The position numbers and the translations under genes are program-made. Source: Uranotaenia lowii (Eukaryota > Arthropoda > Insecta > Diptera > Culicidae). From it: DNA of 64,000 nucleotides. The notes under the pieces are model-generated. The model was not told the DNA's origin. It saw nothing but the letters and a program-made list of their open reading frames with translations, and did no database searches. Below are positions 11,152 through 22,488 of the stretch, in pieces; position 1 is the stretch's first letter; every line of letters begins with the position of its first letter. The stretch covers positions 128,526,714-128,590,713 of the forward strand of contig NC_073691.1 in the NCBI RefSeq assembly GCF_029784155.1. The letters run 5' to 3'.

Positions 11152-12582
11152 ATGGGGAAGTCTTCGGCCGGCTCAAGGGCCGGAAGAAAACGGATTGCTG
11201 AACCTAATCCAGGGCCATCTGCCAAAAAAGTTGAAATTTCCAATTCATTCGATGTCCTTCATAACATTGGTGATGAGGAAATATTCATATTTAATTCTGA
11301 TAAGAGTACTAAGAAACCTTCTTCTTCTTATACTCTTAAAAACGAAAAGGTTCCACCAATTACGGTCACGATTCCTGACTTCAATGCCTTTCGGAAAGAA
11401 ATCGTCACTTCCGTCAAGGATGTGAAGATTTCTTTTCAGATCGGTCGAAGGGGAACTGCTCGTATTTTGGCGGAATCTTTTAATGATTTTCAAAAAATTT
11501 TAAATTATTTGAATAATAAAAAACATCAATTTTTTACGTACGACACTAGAAGTGATCGTCCATTTAAAGTTGTACTTCGTGGTCTCACCGGCGATCAGAC
11601 ACCGGATGAGATCACATCTGAATTAAATTCTTTGTTAGGTTTTTCTCCAATTCAAGTAATTCAAATGAGGAAAAGAACCAACACGAATAACATCAGTAGT
11701 GTTGGTTTTGCTCCTGAGCTTTATTTGATCCATTTTAAAAAGGATCAAGTTAATAATTTGCAAATTCTTGAAAAGGCTCGTCTTATGTTTCATTGTCGAG
11801 TCAAATTCGAACCTTTTCGAAAATCTTCAACCAATTTCCTTCAAAATATTACGCAATGTCGTCGTTGTCAAGCTTTTTGTCACGGCACTAAAAATTGTAG
11901 AATGAATGCCAGATGCATGTTTTGCGGCTCATTCGATCATGAAAAATCTAAATGCCTTTTTGGTGGTGATAAGCCAAAAACAGAATTTTTTAAGTGTGCG
12001 AATTGCGCAGGTAATCATTCCTCGAATTCTCTAGATTGTCCCGTTAGGGCAAAAATTGTTGCTTCTAGGAAAAACCCCAAAGTTTCCAGAAAAGTTTCTT
12101 CTCCTCCTTCCTCTTTTTCGTCTTCACACGTCGGGCCGGCAAACAACCTGCCTGTTCGCATTCAGCCTCGGTCTACATTGGAATCACGGCTGGGTAATAC
12201 CCGAAGTGAATTTAATGTTACCTGTGCTGAATCTACGCCACAGACTCGTTGCTTATCGTTCTCAGAGGTGGTTGAAAATGGGTTGCCCTCTCCAGGCATA
12301 ACTAATAAAAATGGGAAAAAACCAAGTCTCAACGTTCATGCGAAGGCTTGGGAAAATCCCCGAAATTCAAATACTTGTTCTTCTCTTTCATTTTCTGATC
12401 CTAACAATTTTGTTGATTTGGGTGAGATTACTGAGGAAAAATTAAAATTTTTGCATCAAAATTTAATGGAAATGATGCAACTTATGTTGAAAGCAAAATC
12501 AATGTTTGAAGCTTTCCAAACTTCTTTTAATTATGCTAACAAAATTATTATGACTTTACGATTCCCTCATGGATCCAAATAG
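11152..12582 (+). CDS. LINE ORF1 protein (nucleic-acid-binding, zinc knuckles)
   Basis: 476 residues. The start ATG at 11152 is the first good one after the 5' UTR and is followed by a basic segment (SSAGSRAGRKR). Residues about 90-230 form a compact domain with the VVLRGLTGDQTPDEI block common to Jockey ORF1 proteins (an RRM-like/PRE_C2HC region). Knuckles follow: CRRCQAFCHGTKNC, CMFCGSFDHEKSKC and CANCAGNHSSNSLDC, about residues 240-305. The C-terminal third is Ser/Pro-rich, ending in a short region with coiled-coil potential (EEKLKFLHQNLMEMMQ). Its role is RNA binding and chaperoning in the retrotransposition particle. The stop overlaps the ORF2 start by 14 nt. Confidence 0.93.
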   Translation: MGKSSAGSRAGRKRIAEPNPGPSAKKVEISNSFDVLHNIGDEEIFIFNSDKSTKKPSSSYTLKNEKVPPITVTIPDFNAFRKEIVTSVKDVKISFQIGRRGTARILAESFNDFQKILNYLNNKKHQFFTYDTRSDRPFKVVLRGLTGDQTPDEITSELNSLLGFSPIQVIQMRKRTNTNNISSVGFAPELYLIHFKKDQVNNLQILEKARLMFHCRVKFEPFRKSSTNFLQNITQCRRCQAFCHGTKNCRMNARCMFCGSFDHEKSKCLFGGDKPKTEFFKCANCAGNHSSNSLDCPVRAKIVASRKNPKVSRKVSSPPSSFSSSHVGPANNLPVRIQPRSTLESRLGNTRSEFNVTCAESTPQTRCLSFSEVVENGLPSPGITNKNGKKPSLNVHAKAWENPRNSNTCSSLSFSDPNNFVDLGEITEEKLKFLHQNLMEMMQLMLKAKSMFEAFQTSFNYANKIIMTLRFPHGSK

Positions 12583-15226
12583 ATGTTTAAATATTATGAA
12601 TTGGAATGCTAGATCTTTGCTGGCTAACCAAGATGAATTCTTTTTATTTTTGAAAACTCAAAACATACATATTGCTGCCATCACTGAAACTTTTTTAAAG
12701 CCAGACAATAACTTGAAAAGCAATGCTTTCTTTAAAATTTTGCGAAATGATCGACTTGATCGACAAGGTGGGGGTGTAGCTATTGTCATCAATAGTCGTC
12801 TCAAATTTAGACTTCTTCCTTCTTTCAATACAAAAGTCTTAGAAACAATTGGAATTGAATTAGAAACTTCTATGGGGAAAATTATAATTATTGCCGCATA
12901 TTTGCCTTTTCAATGCAGCGGTGAACAGAAAAATTTTTTGAAGGGAGATTTACAAAAACTCACCAGAAATAAATCTAAATTTTTTGTTATTGGTGACTTT
13001 AATGCAAAACACCGATCTTGGAATAATATTTCATCAAATTCAAATGGGAATATTTTATTTAATGACTGCTCTTCAGGTTATTACACTGTTGAATATCCTA
13101 ATGGGCATACTTGTTTCTCTTCGATTAGAAATCCTTCCACAATTGATTTGGTTCTAACGGATTTAGGCGAGCATTGTAGTCAATTAGTTACTCATGCGGA
13201 CCTCGATTCAGACCACCTTCCAGTAACTTTTTCTTTATCCCAAAGTCCTATTGAAAACCCTTTAAAATCAACTTTTAACTTTCAAAAAGCTGACTGGGAG
13301 CGATATAGGAATTTTATTGAACGTAATTTAGATGTAAACGTTCCACTGAATTCAATTGAAGATATTGATTTGGCTGTAGAAAATTTGACAACTTCAATAG
13401 TCAATGCTAAAGCCGCTTCAATACCCAAAGTTAAACATAAATTTAATCAACCTTTAATTGATGATGATCTTCAGTTTTTGATACGACTGAAAAACATTCG
13501 TCGACGCCAATATCAACGTACTAGGGATCCTTATTTGAAATTTATTTATTGCGACCTTCAAAAAGAGATCAAACGTCGTTTAAATTTCATTCGTAATGAA
13601 AATTTTGCCAAAGCAGTAGAGGACATAAAACCCTACTCAAAGCCATTTTGGAAATTAACTAAAATTCTGAAAAAGCCCCAAAAGCCAATTCCTACTTTGA
13701 AAGACGGGGATAAACTTCTTTTAACGAATGCAGAAAAAGCTCAAAAATTGGCCCAACAATTTGAGTCTGCTCATGATTTTAATTTAAACGTTGTAAGTCC
13801 AATTGATGCTCAAATTTCCCTTGAATTTGATGATATTCTTTCTAAACAAAATGTATTTGAAAGTTCTTGTGAGACAAATATTGATGAACTTAAATTGATT
13901 TGCAAAAAATTTAAAAATATGAAAGCCCCAGGGGAAGATGGGATTTTCTATATTCTTATTAAAAAGTTGCCTGAAAGCACTTTAAATTTTTTAGTTAAAA
14001 TCTTCAATAAATGTTTTCACTTGGCTTATTTTCCCAATAAATGGAAAAATGCCAAAGTAACTCCAATTTTAAAACCTGGAAAGAGTGCTTCAGAGCCTTC
14101 AAGTTATCGGCCAATTAGTTTGCTTCCATCTTTAAGTAAACTATTTGAGAGAGTTATTTTGAATAGAATGATGATTCACATTAATCAGAATTCTATTTTC
14201 CCTGATGAACAATTTGGTTTTCGTCATGGACATTCTACTACACATCAACTTTTGAGTGTAACTAATATGATTAACGCTAGCAAATCTGAGGGTTATTCAA
14301 CTGGTGTTGCTCTTCTTGATATTGAAAAAGCTTTTGACAGTGTTTGGCACAAAGGTTTAGTAGCTAAATTAGCTCGATTTGATTTTCCTGTATATCTCAC
14401 CAAAATTATTCAAAATTATTTGACTAGCCGAACCTTACAAGTAAGCTATCAAAATGCATGCTCTGAAAGGACACCCATTAGAGCTGGTGTCCCTCAGGGC
14501 AGTATACTTGGGCCAATCTTATACAATATTTTTACTTCTGATCTTCCTGATGTACCAGAAGGAAAAGGTAGAAGATTATTTGCTGATGATACTTTGCTTT
14601 CAGCAAAAGGTCGAAATTTACGGGTGGTACGCAGTAGATTGCAACAAAATTTAAATTCCTTTTTGAATTACTTGAAAATGTGGAAAATTTCTCCTAACGC
14701 TTCCAAAACTCAACTTATTTTATTTCCCCATAAGCCAAGAGCTCAATTTTTAAAACCTAATGAAAATCATTCCATAACTTTTAATGGGGTTTCATTAGAA
14801 TGGTCTGATCACGTGAAGTACTTGGGACTTACACTTGATCGGAATCTTACTTTTAAAAATCACATTGAAGATATTCAATCTAAGTGTAATAAATATACTA
14901 AATCTCTTTATTCTCTCATCAACAGGAAATCCAAGTTGTGTCTGCGAAATAAGTTACTTATCTACAAACAAGTGTTTCGACCAGCGATAATGTATGCAGT
15001 TCCGATTTGGTCTAGCTGCTGCGCGACGAGGAAGAAAGCCATCCAGAGGATTCAGAACAAGGTTCTGAAAATGATTTTGCGGCTTCCACCTTGGCACAGC
15101 ACCGAAGATCTTCATCGGATTGCGGGCATTGAATCGATCGAAGAGATGGCCAACAAAATCATCTCCAACTTCAGAGGCAAATCGATGCAGTCTTCCATCG
15201 CAGAGATTCGTTCTCTTTACAACTAG
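12569..15226 (+). CDS. LINE ORF2 protein: endonuclease and reverse transcriptase
   Basis: 885 residues. The N-terminal APE-like endonuclease (about 1-225) shows MNWNARSLL, ITETFLK (catalytic Glu), VIGDFNAKHRSWN (Asp/Asn), STIDLVLTD and SDHLPV (final Asp-His). The RT spans about 440-760 with YRPISLLPSLSKLFERVI, DEQFGFRHGHSTTHQL, LLDIEKAFDSVWH, AGVPQGSILGPILYN and the catalytic FADD box. The C-terminus (YLGLTLDRNLTFKNHI, then RPAIMYAVPIW) has no RNase H domain. It starts at the ATG inside the ORF1 stop context, in the +1 frame, so termination-reinitiation is likely. Both catalytic centres look intact. Confidence 0.95.
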   Translation: MDPNRCLNIMNWNARSLLANQDEFFLFLKTQNIHIAAITETFLKPDNNLKSNAFFKILRNDRLDRQGGGVAIVINSRLKFRLLPSFNTKVLETIGIELETSMGKIIIIAAYLPFQCSGEQKNFLKGDLQKLTRNKSKFFVIGDFNAKHRSWNNISSNSNGNILFNDCSSGYYTVEYPNGHTCFSSIRNPSTIDLVLTDLGEHCSQLVTHADLDSDHLPVTFSLSQSPIENPLKSTFNFQKADWERYRNFIERNLDVNVPLNSIEDIDLAVENLTTSIVNAKAASIPKVKHKFNQPLIDDDLQFLIRLKNIRRRQYQRTRDPYLKFIYCDLQKEIKRRLNFIRNENFAKAVEDIKPYSKPFWKLTKILKKPQKPIPTLKDGDKLLLTNAEKAQKLAQQFESAHDFNLNVVSPIDAQISLEFDDILSKQNVFESSCETNIDELKLICKKFKNMKAPGEDGIFYILIKKLPESTLNFLVKIFNKCFHLAYFPNKWKNAKVTPILKPGKSASEPSSYRPISLLPSLSKLFERVILNRMMIHINQNSIFPDEQFGFRHGHSTTHQLLSVTNMINASKSEGYSTGVALLDIEKAFDSVWHKGLVAKLARFDFPVYLTKIIQNYLTSRTLQVSYQNACSERTPIRAGVPQGSILGPILYNIFTSDLPDVPEGKGRRLFADDTLLSAKGRNLRVVRSRLQQNLNSFLNYLKMWKISPNASKTQLILFPHKPRAQFLKPNENHSITFNGVSLEWSDHVKYLGLTLDRNLTFKNHIEDIQSKCNKYTKSLYSLINRKSKLCLRNKLLIYKQVFRPAIMYAVPIWSSCCATRKKAIQRIQNKVLKMILRLPPWHSTEDLHRIAGIESIEEMANKIISNFRGKSMQSSIAEIRSLYN

Positions 15227-15473
15227 TTTAATTTTAGGATAGTGTTTAGTTTTAAGTTTAAAATATTTTTGCCATTACAGGATGTTCTCCTACATTAAAT
15301 TCTTAATTGCGCTAAGCAAATTTAATTCTTACAAATAAATTTTTAATATCTAGTTAACTATAGGGCTCTGAACAGTTCATTATTGAGCTGAACACCTAAT
15401 TTAATGAAAAAATGTAATATAAATGTAATGATGAATTGATACAAATAAAGACATATTAAAAAAAAAAAAAAAA

Positions 15474-15487
15474 AAGGACTGTTTAAT
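15474..15487 (+). repeat. Target-site duplication, right copy
   Basis: Exact copy of 10957-10970 abutting the poly(A) tail of the LINE; it proves the element boundaries and that this copy arrived by target-primed insertion. Confidence 0.9.
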
Positions 15488-18048
15488 GAAATTCTTTTAT
15501 TACAAGATTTTTCTAACCGGCATAAAACAATTTTAAAACTGTTTAACAATTGCTTTTAGATATTCAATATTAACTTACTAAACGCCTTGTTGATTGTGAA
15601 ATTCAATCGAAATTATTGACGCCATCTTACTGGAAATAATATTATAATACTAAAAACTAGACTAGATTTTCAACAAATTGGACAATGTTTGCGGTACTAT
15701 TTGTTGTATAGGTAATGAATTTCAATGTTACTTAAATTATTATTTTTTAATTTAAAAAATGTTTAAAATGTGGTCAATCTTGATTTTCTTTGAGGTGTGC
15801 TTATGTTTTGATGCTATTTCGTATATATGTATTTCACCAGAAATTTGAGGTTGCAGGAAGTTTCATGCCAAGATATATTGAAATGAAAATATTTTTAAAA
15901 TAATCTAAATGGAATCTTCACCAATCAGGGGAGAGTAAGTAATAACACGAGAAAAAAAAACACGGAACAGGAAGCTCCCAAGGTGAAATTCCTATCAGAT
16001 TCCTATCAGATCAGGGCTGTGAATAGTATTAAATAAGAGAGCTCTAAAGGGTTTCTTAAAGCTATGTTTATAAGGTCAAATAAAACTATTCTGTTGGATG
16101 TTTTATTATAGCTTATAGAATTAGCTTTAAAGGCATTAACAAAGCAGGTCTAACTAGTCCATATGTTAGCTTTAAACTAGTTGTGCTAAAGCATAGAATG
16201 CGCTTTGGCTTATAAAGTAGCTTTAGGAAATAGCCCTCAGCGAGCTGTGAAGGTTGGTATAAAACTTAAATTGTTACTTTGGTTTTTATTGTATCTTAAT
16301 TTGATATGAAAATAACCACAGACTTTTTTCAATAAAAATTGAGAAAAACATCTGGGCTTTTGTTGTGAAGACTTCAGATAATATTGCATCATATTGATGT
16401 TGATGAACATTGCTAATTTCGTTATATATTTGCATTCGGATTACAAAACTTGTGTTTATAAAAAGCAGTTCAAATTCGCTATTTTACATCAGATTATTGA
16501 TTTTATCTTTGATGAAAATTCGTAATTTGATACACTTTCAATATTATAAGCAGATAAGCGTTTTAAAGACAATTGAAACGGAACTTATAAATTGTCAAAT
16601 TCTACTTTTGAAAAACATAATCAATCTCTGGATCGCAGAAAAAAAAAATTATCTTGTGAAAAAATCTTAAAAAAATCTTAATTTACAAATCGCCTTTAAA
16701 TTAAGAATACTTCAAAAGTTTTATATTTTTTTCTATAAATTTTGCATCACTGTACTTTTTTTTTTAATTTTGAACTTTCAGCTAAGTATGAAACGTCAAC
16801 AATGAAACACTGAGGTAATCAAAAAGTACTCAAACAGCTTTCGATTTGTCGACATTAATGTCAGAAAGATTGATGTTACCCAATTTATTCTAGCTCGGAC
16901 ACATTTTGCGATCAATATATATTATCGATAAAAAAAATATTACCTCCATGGAATCGTCTCACACAAACACCCAGTTCAGCTTGATGGGGACAGTGTATCT
17001 CCAAGTCATTTCCAAACCTTCGCTCAAATCAGACTGGCGAAAGGGAAGCAATATATATATGTACATACATATGTCGGTAGGTAAGTGACGTTTTCGACCG
17101 AGGGACATCAACCCTAGAAAAGTCGACACATGTCCCCGCAGAGAGTAGTAAAACCAAAACAATATATGGGAATTGAAAAGGGAATTTGGGTCACAAACGC
17201 CCGGAATAGTGTTCCTACACCTGGGCTGACTGGCTGGCTGAATTTTGATCCTCCCTTCCTTTCGCCTTGGCCACAAACATTTCCAGCCGGAGTACTGATA
17301 AAACGATGATGAAACTACCCTCGCGTCTGACTAGTTCTACCAGAAATGGGAGAAAAAGGGAGCCGGTTGGCAGTTTTCAATTAAAATGTCACTTGGCAGA
17401 ATCTCAGTTCTGGGCCGTTACGTTGTTGTGTCCTGTTTTTAAGGACATTTCAAATGTGGGGCTCACACATATGTGGGACTGAAGCCAAACACTGTCCGTT
17501 CCCAGAATCGGTCGCATTTCCTTGCCAGTTATGGATCAACAGCATGCCAGATGAAACAGAATATGGCATATGGGATCGATACTGGCCCATCAAAATTGTT
17601 GTGTTTTCTGTCAGCGAATCGCTCAATCAATGGGGGTCCTGGGGTGATCGATTTAGTTTGATGGTTCTTCTGAATTAGAATAGATTTCTGACGGAAGTTG
17701 AAAAGGGGGCTCCAGAGAGCATTATTTTTTTAAAATTACGATGGCGATAAATTTGATTGAATATGAATGAAAGTCTGCAAAATCACATCCCAATTGCCGA
17801 TGCCCTGCAAAGGTATCCTCAAAAGAGATGTTCACTAAATTATGCAACGTTAAGAGACATCCTAATCACCTTTCCTTCTACCAAGCAACTGAGAAAATGC
17901 CTTTTTGGTGCTTTTGTGCTGTTTAGAGTCTATTTCCACATTTAAAATAATTGTAATGAAAAAAGCGAAAAAGTATAAAACCTTGGAATGGTCCATTTTT
18001 ACTGATGCTATCAAAGATAATGAAAAAAAAAAACGCAATGAAGGCATC
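15488..18048. other. AT-rich non-coding stretch
   Basis: No gene, transposase or RT motif found. A tatatatatgtacatacata microsatellite lies near 17050. The sequence around 16013-16240 has loosely inverted ends (agggct...agccct) and may be a decayed MITE, but pairing is poor. Confidence 0.45.
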
Positions 18049-18375
18049 GTGATGGTTCTTGTTCAGATACGGACAAGGATCCAGAGAATTTTGATCCAGG
18101 ATCAGGTTTTAGATTTAGAATCCCGAATTAAGAACCGGAATCAGAATCCAGGATCTTGAGGAGAATTTAGAAACCAGGATTAGGATCGGGGTTCCAGGAT
18201 ACAAAATAAAGGTCGAGATCAAAACCTAGAATCATGGTCTAGTGGCAGAATCAAGTTTTAAGATTGGCATTACGATCAAGAATCGGGATCAAGAATCAGG
18301 ATCAGGACAAAAGATCGAGACTCAGAACAGGATTAAAGATTCAGGATCAGAATCCAGGATCCGGATTCATGACCC
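18049..18375 (+). repeat. Diverged GATCAGGAT/GAATCAGGAT minisatellite
   Basis: About 320 bp of irregular 11-14 bp units (gaatcaggatcaggac, attcaggatcagaatccagg). Vocabulary and spacing resemble the 13-bp satellite at 39.7 and 54.5 kb, on the strand that reads GAATTCAGATTCA. Further scraps (gatcagaatcagatttga) sit at 18575-18595 beside the mariner. I infer an old array of the same family. Confidence 0.5.
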
Positions 18376-18603
18376 AGTTTTTTTTAATGAACACAAAAAA
18401 TAGGATCTTAGTCAAACTTCATGTTTCTTTGAAGAGATCTTCTTTCCTAAACACTAAGTGTACATTTTTCGAATTTATGCTGACAAGCATCTTACAAATG
18501 CTGAAATCACCAAACCCCACGAACCTTGGCGAAGATGACTTGAACTCTAACCAATACGCTAAAGGCGCTGGCAAGATCAGAATCAGATTTGAAATTAGGA
18601 TCA

Positions 18604-19591
18604 TAAAGGGTGATACGGTCAAAATTTGGTCAAGGGAAAACGCGGTTCTTGTCCTTGGGAACCACCTGCACGTTGTTAGCGGCGTACCACTCCATGGCCT
18701 TTTTACCGTAATGGCAAGATGCCAAATCCGGCCAAAACAGCACGGAACAACCGTATTTCTTCAGGAAAAGCAGCAGACGTTTATCCAAACACTCTATCAT
18801 GTAAATTTCTTGGTTGACAGTTCCGGAAGCTATGAAAATGCTGCTTTTCAAGCCACAGGTACAGATGGCTTGCCAGACCATATATTTCTTCGCGAACTTT
18901 GATAGTTTCATGTGCTTGAAAATATCTGCTACCTTTCGCCTTCCTTTTGCCGTATAAAACTCCTGTCCCGGAAGCTGCTTGTAGCCGGCTTTGACGTAGG
19001 TTTCGTCGTCCATTACCACGCAGTCAAACTTTGTCGGCATCGTCGTGTACAGCCCCCGGGAACGCGCTTTGGCCGTCGTATTTTGTTTGGCATCGCGATT
19101 TGGAGTCACTACCTTCTTGTAAGTCGTTAGTCCGCGCGTTTTTTGGCTCGATGCACGGTTGTAGACGATACACCCAGCTTATTTGCGGCATCTCGGAGAG
19201 AGAGGTTAGGGTTTCGCTTGAAACTACCGGCAACTCTCTTTGTCGTCTCAGCGGCTTCCGGTTTTCGATTTCCCCCCGATCCAGACTTGCTGGCTGTCGA
19301 CAAACGTTCTCCAAACACTTTAATTACATTTGTAACGGTTGATTTGGCAACTTTTAGCGATTTTGCCAGCTTTGCGTGCGAGTAGCTCGGATTTTCGCGA
19401 TGCGCGAGCAAAATTTTGATACGCTGCTCTTTTTCCTTTGACGGCATTTTGACAACTGAAGAGTGAATTTCAAAATCAACATTCTTCACACACACATCTA
19501 CAAAATGAGGGGTGTTCAGGTTTTTTAAATGCAAAATTGAAAGAAATACGTCAAGTTGATATTGACCAAATTTTAACCGTATCACCCTTTA
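18604..19591 (-). mobile_element. Tc1/mariner element, DD37E type, with TA target duplication
   Basis: Perfectly paired termini aagggtgatacggtcaaaat (from 18606) and its reverse complement ending at 19589, extending to ttggtcaa, about 28 bp. TA flanks both ends (18604-18605 and 19590-19591). The minus-strand transposase is frameshifted and truncated. Total 984 bp, shorter than a full mariner, so an internal deletion removed the 3' part of the gene. It lies between decayed satellite and a MITE fragment. Confidence 0.92.
18630..19447 (-). pseudogene. Tc1/mariner transposase, frameshifted and 3'-truncated
   Basis: Starts at MPSKEKEQR (19447). The N-terminal bipartite HTH region shows HAKLAKSLKVAKSTVTNVIK and SLRDAANKLGVSSTTVHRAK. 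A 1-nt frameshift near 19125 precedes the catalytic part: VVMDDETYVKAGYKQLPGQE (first Asp), KKYMVWQAICTCG and LFWPDLASCHYG (second Asp). Shortly after NNVQVVPKDKN the frame ends, so the block with the third acidic residue (PPNCP...PIE in relatives) is deleted. The near-complete relative at 48.8-50 kb has 37 residues between the second Asp and the Glu. Not functional. Confidence 0.9.
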
Positions 19592-19672
19592 TATAGTTTG
19601 CAATTTTGTTGCATACAAGCTTTCTTGTAATTTGAAGAAGAAAAAGAAGGAATTGAAATTTGTTCCGGCCTT
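19592..19672 (+). repeat. 3' fragment of GGCYGGAACAAAT MITE
   Basis: gcaattttgttgcatacaag and the terminus aaatttgttccggcc match the right part of the element at 37787-37934, with an internal deletion. It abuts the mariner directly. Confidence 0.65.
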
Positions 19673-19934
19673 ATGCAAAATTAATGATTTTATGGTGTCA
19701 AATTGACACTCAGAAATTAAAACGATTTTTTTTTTCATGAATTTTCATCCCATGGAATGATTCATCCCACATGGTGAAAAGAAATACTGTACGGACAATG
19801 TTTGTATTCACAGTACACACATAGATTTTGTTATCTAAATTTAATTGTGGAACTGGTGAAAGTCATCGATCAATTTTACCACGCCTCCAATGTAAAGACA
19901 AGCATATTTTGGCAAATGTTGAATTTCTCACAGA

Positions 19935-20032
19935 ACTTACTAGAAGTTGGATTGAAGCTGCCCACGATGCTCCGGGCCATTTGAAACTTACCTGAAATAA
20001 GAAAGAAAAGCAAAAAAAGGGATGAGGTTGAT
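19935..20032 (-). promoter_or_regulatory. Candidate recursive-splice (ratchet) site A
   Basis: Read on the minus strand: a long pyrimidine tract, then TTTCTTATTTCAG/GTAAGT with acceptor and donor directly joined at 19992/19991. A second donor-like CTA/GTAAGT lies 51 nt downstream (19935-19940), as expected for the cryptic exon-definition donor found after many Drosophila ratchet sites. It is on the same strand as the coding exon at 60428-61055, about 40 kb downstream of its donor. What I see is the motif; the splicing role is inferred. Confidence 0.5.
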
Positions 20033-22488
20033 TGTATACCAACTATAAACATATCACGTTAATTAGATGAGTTCTATGTAAACACTGCAGGCAATTTTGG
20101 GATGAATAAAGCGAAGAATGAGATACATTCACAGAAAGGTGGGCCAAGGAATGATGTAATTATGACGGCAGGTCTTGTGTTTGTCCACCTGTTTCAATCC
20201 TCGCAACGTTGAACGGGGAAAGAGAGCACGGGTAGGAAGATGACTGCGGTACGCAAGATGAAGATGTTTCGCCAATAAAAAGAATCCGATTTGGCGTAAA
20301 TGAAGATGTTTTCGGCTGCAATCAATCTAGGCGGGAGAACACGAACCCATCACCATCTGTTTCTGCAGCGCGCCGTTACACAAAAAGGTGAAGGCAAATT
20401 CATCCAGTTCGACCGTATGTTTGGATCCAGTTTTCAAATCCCACCCCACATCCACCTTTTGAATTCCACCAACATATGAATGTTCGAGCTGATTAGGTTC
20501 TTCTCTGTGTGTATGTACTACGTAAGTATGTTTAGACGTCACTTCCAGTTTGCGTGGAATATTCCGGCGGAAGCCAAAGAAGAAGCAAGAATAATAGGCC
20601 TCAATAGACCGAATTCGTTCGAAGTGTTTCTTCCCTCTCGGAAATTGCTCTCGGGGTGAAGATCAGACTGGAAGAAAAGTGAAATGGAGCCGCCGAAAAT
20701 GATGATGCAGGGCGGGCGAGTGAGACGGATCAAGAGAAGAGAAGAGCCGTGTTGAGTGGGTGGGTGGAAGAAGGCTTACAAATGCGTCTAGCTACTAGCT
20801 AGCTAGAGCAGGATCAGCGCCTGGTCTGGCCAATCAATCTTGGGTCCCGGGAATGCATGGGCGGCATGCGGGAATAGAAGCAACGCAAAACATTAACAAC
20901 CACTTCGGAAAAGCCGTAGCGAGAAGAAGCAAGAAACGAAAAAAAACCCGAACGGATGAGCATCAATCAATAAATAAGCAAATTTACATAATTTGAACAG
21001 CAGTTGGTTGAACTGCCGGTTGAATTTATGTATATGAGAGCAAGAAGAACGATGTAGAATTGATTGTCGTGTTGATTTTTCATGTTTAGGCTCTTCCATC
21101 CTGGATATCATCGGTCACAGATTGAGACGAGATAGGCGGCTCATTGGATGTGAATTTGCTACTAATGCGGGTCAACCCTTTTTTCTTGGCCCGATTGATA
21201 AAGATGTCTTACTCCGAGTGCTCCAAAGATGAAAAAACGGCGACTTCAACTGAAATTAGGTTATCAAATGGTCGGATAAACTATTCCATGAAAATCAGAA
21301 GATTTTTACTATTTTTTTTTATTTTATCAGAAAATTTCAATGTTCAGGCAATGGAAATGGCAAAAATGCGTTGCGCCAAAGTGAATGAGACCCAGCGAAC
21401 ATTTTTGTAGGAATATTTTTCAACAACTTTGTAATTCGTTTCATATTCAATATAGAATGATCGTATAAAACTCGAAAAAACTATACATTTTTTACCGACT
21501 TTGAGTAACCATTTTTACGATCGTCTAGTTATTTGGTAGGAATTGCGATTCGCATTAACATTATTAATGACTTAATCTAGAGTAACGGACATATTTTGGA
21601 TTAGGGTACCTATTTTTGACCACCATATCTAGCTGCGTTTTTCTAATGCGGTTTTATATCCTTCTAATGCGGTTTTATGTTTACTGGGGAGCCACCTCAA
21701 AAGGAAAGATGAAAAGCAAGTTTTGGCCATGTATACTGTTTTTGTGCTAAATAATTTTATTTGTGTTGGATCTTCGGCTTGCTAAGAACTAATATCTGAT
21801 AAATTAATTGACAGAAAACTCTCCCGTGGCTAAAAAAATATGTTGCGGATTGTTAGCATTTGTTAACATCTCGTTCATCCAGACTGAACCGAATCCCTTG
21901 AACTTTATTTTCCAATTTACTCAAGAGCATGGTTGTCCATTTCTCCCCGAGCGGCTTGAAAAATGCAACTCAGTGAACTTTTCGTTCTGAAACCTTTGGC
22001 CTGCTCTGTAAAGACGCCGGGCGTACACCCAATCAAAGAGCAGAGAAGGCTTCGCCAGGGTGAGAGCAAGAGAAAAAATCATCATATCACATCAGTAGGT
22101 TTGGTTCTTTCCCAAGAAGAAAAGGAAGAAGAAGAAGAAGCAATATCGTTTCATGCTGTAGGAAGAGAAGGAAAAAATTGTACTTCAGTTGTGTGTTTCG
22201 GGATTTCTCCTTCTCACACAGTAGTGATGCTATTGGGGCACCGGTTTCGCTCGGCACTCGGCTTCGGCTGTACTCGGAAACGAGTGTAGAGATTTCGAAA
22301 GGAAGTGTGGTGCTCTACAAATCGTAGAAGATAACGGTGCGACTTACACAGCGCACTGTCGGATTTGAGAAGTGCGCACCAACAGAATGTTAGGATTTTT
22401 AGCATTTATCGATAAAAGATGCTTTGTTTTATTGCTTACTATAGTTTGGAACGCAAACGGCGAGTAAGATTATTTTTTATTTACATGG
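20033..22488. other. Non-coding stretch, no gene seen
   Basis: No recognisable gene or transposon protein. Some GC-richer parts (20150-20900, 22000-22380) and a purine-rich aagaagaagaagaag tract near 22120 could hold regulatory DNA, but nothing specific can be named. Confidence 0.4.

Larger units (their letters stand above)
10971..15473 (+). mobile_element. Full-length Jockey-clade non-LTR retrotransposon
   Basis: A complete LINE: 5' UTR of about 180 bp beginning cacttccatctgtacc, two overlapping open ORFs, a ~230-bp 3' UTR, AATAAA at 15444-15449, a poly(A) run to about 15473 and a 14-bp direct target duplication. ORF1 has three cysteine-rich knuckles; ORF2 has an APE-type endonuclease and an RT but no RNase H, which is the Jockey-clade arrangement. 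No stop or frameshift interrupts either ORF and the duplication is perfect, so insertion is young. Such elements move by target-primed reverse transcription and usually use an internal promoter at the very 5' end. Within the clade it may be close to the mosquito Juan/JAM elements, which I cannot confirm without a search. Confidence 0.93.
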
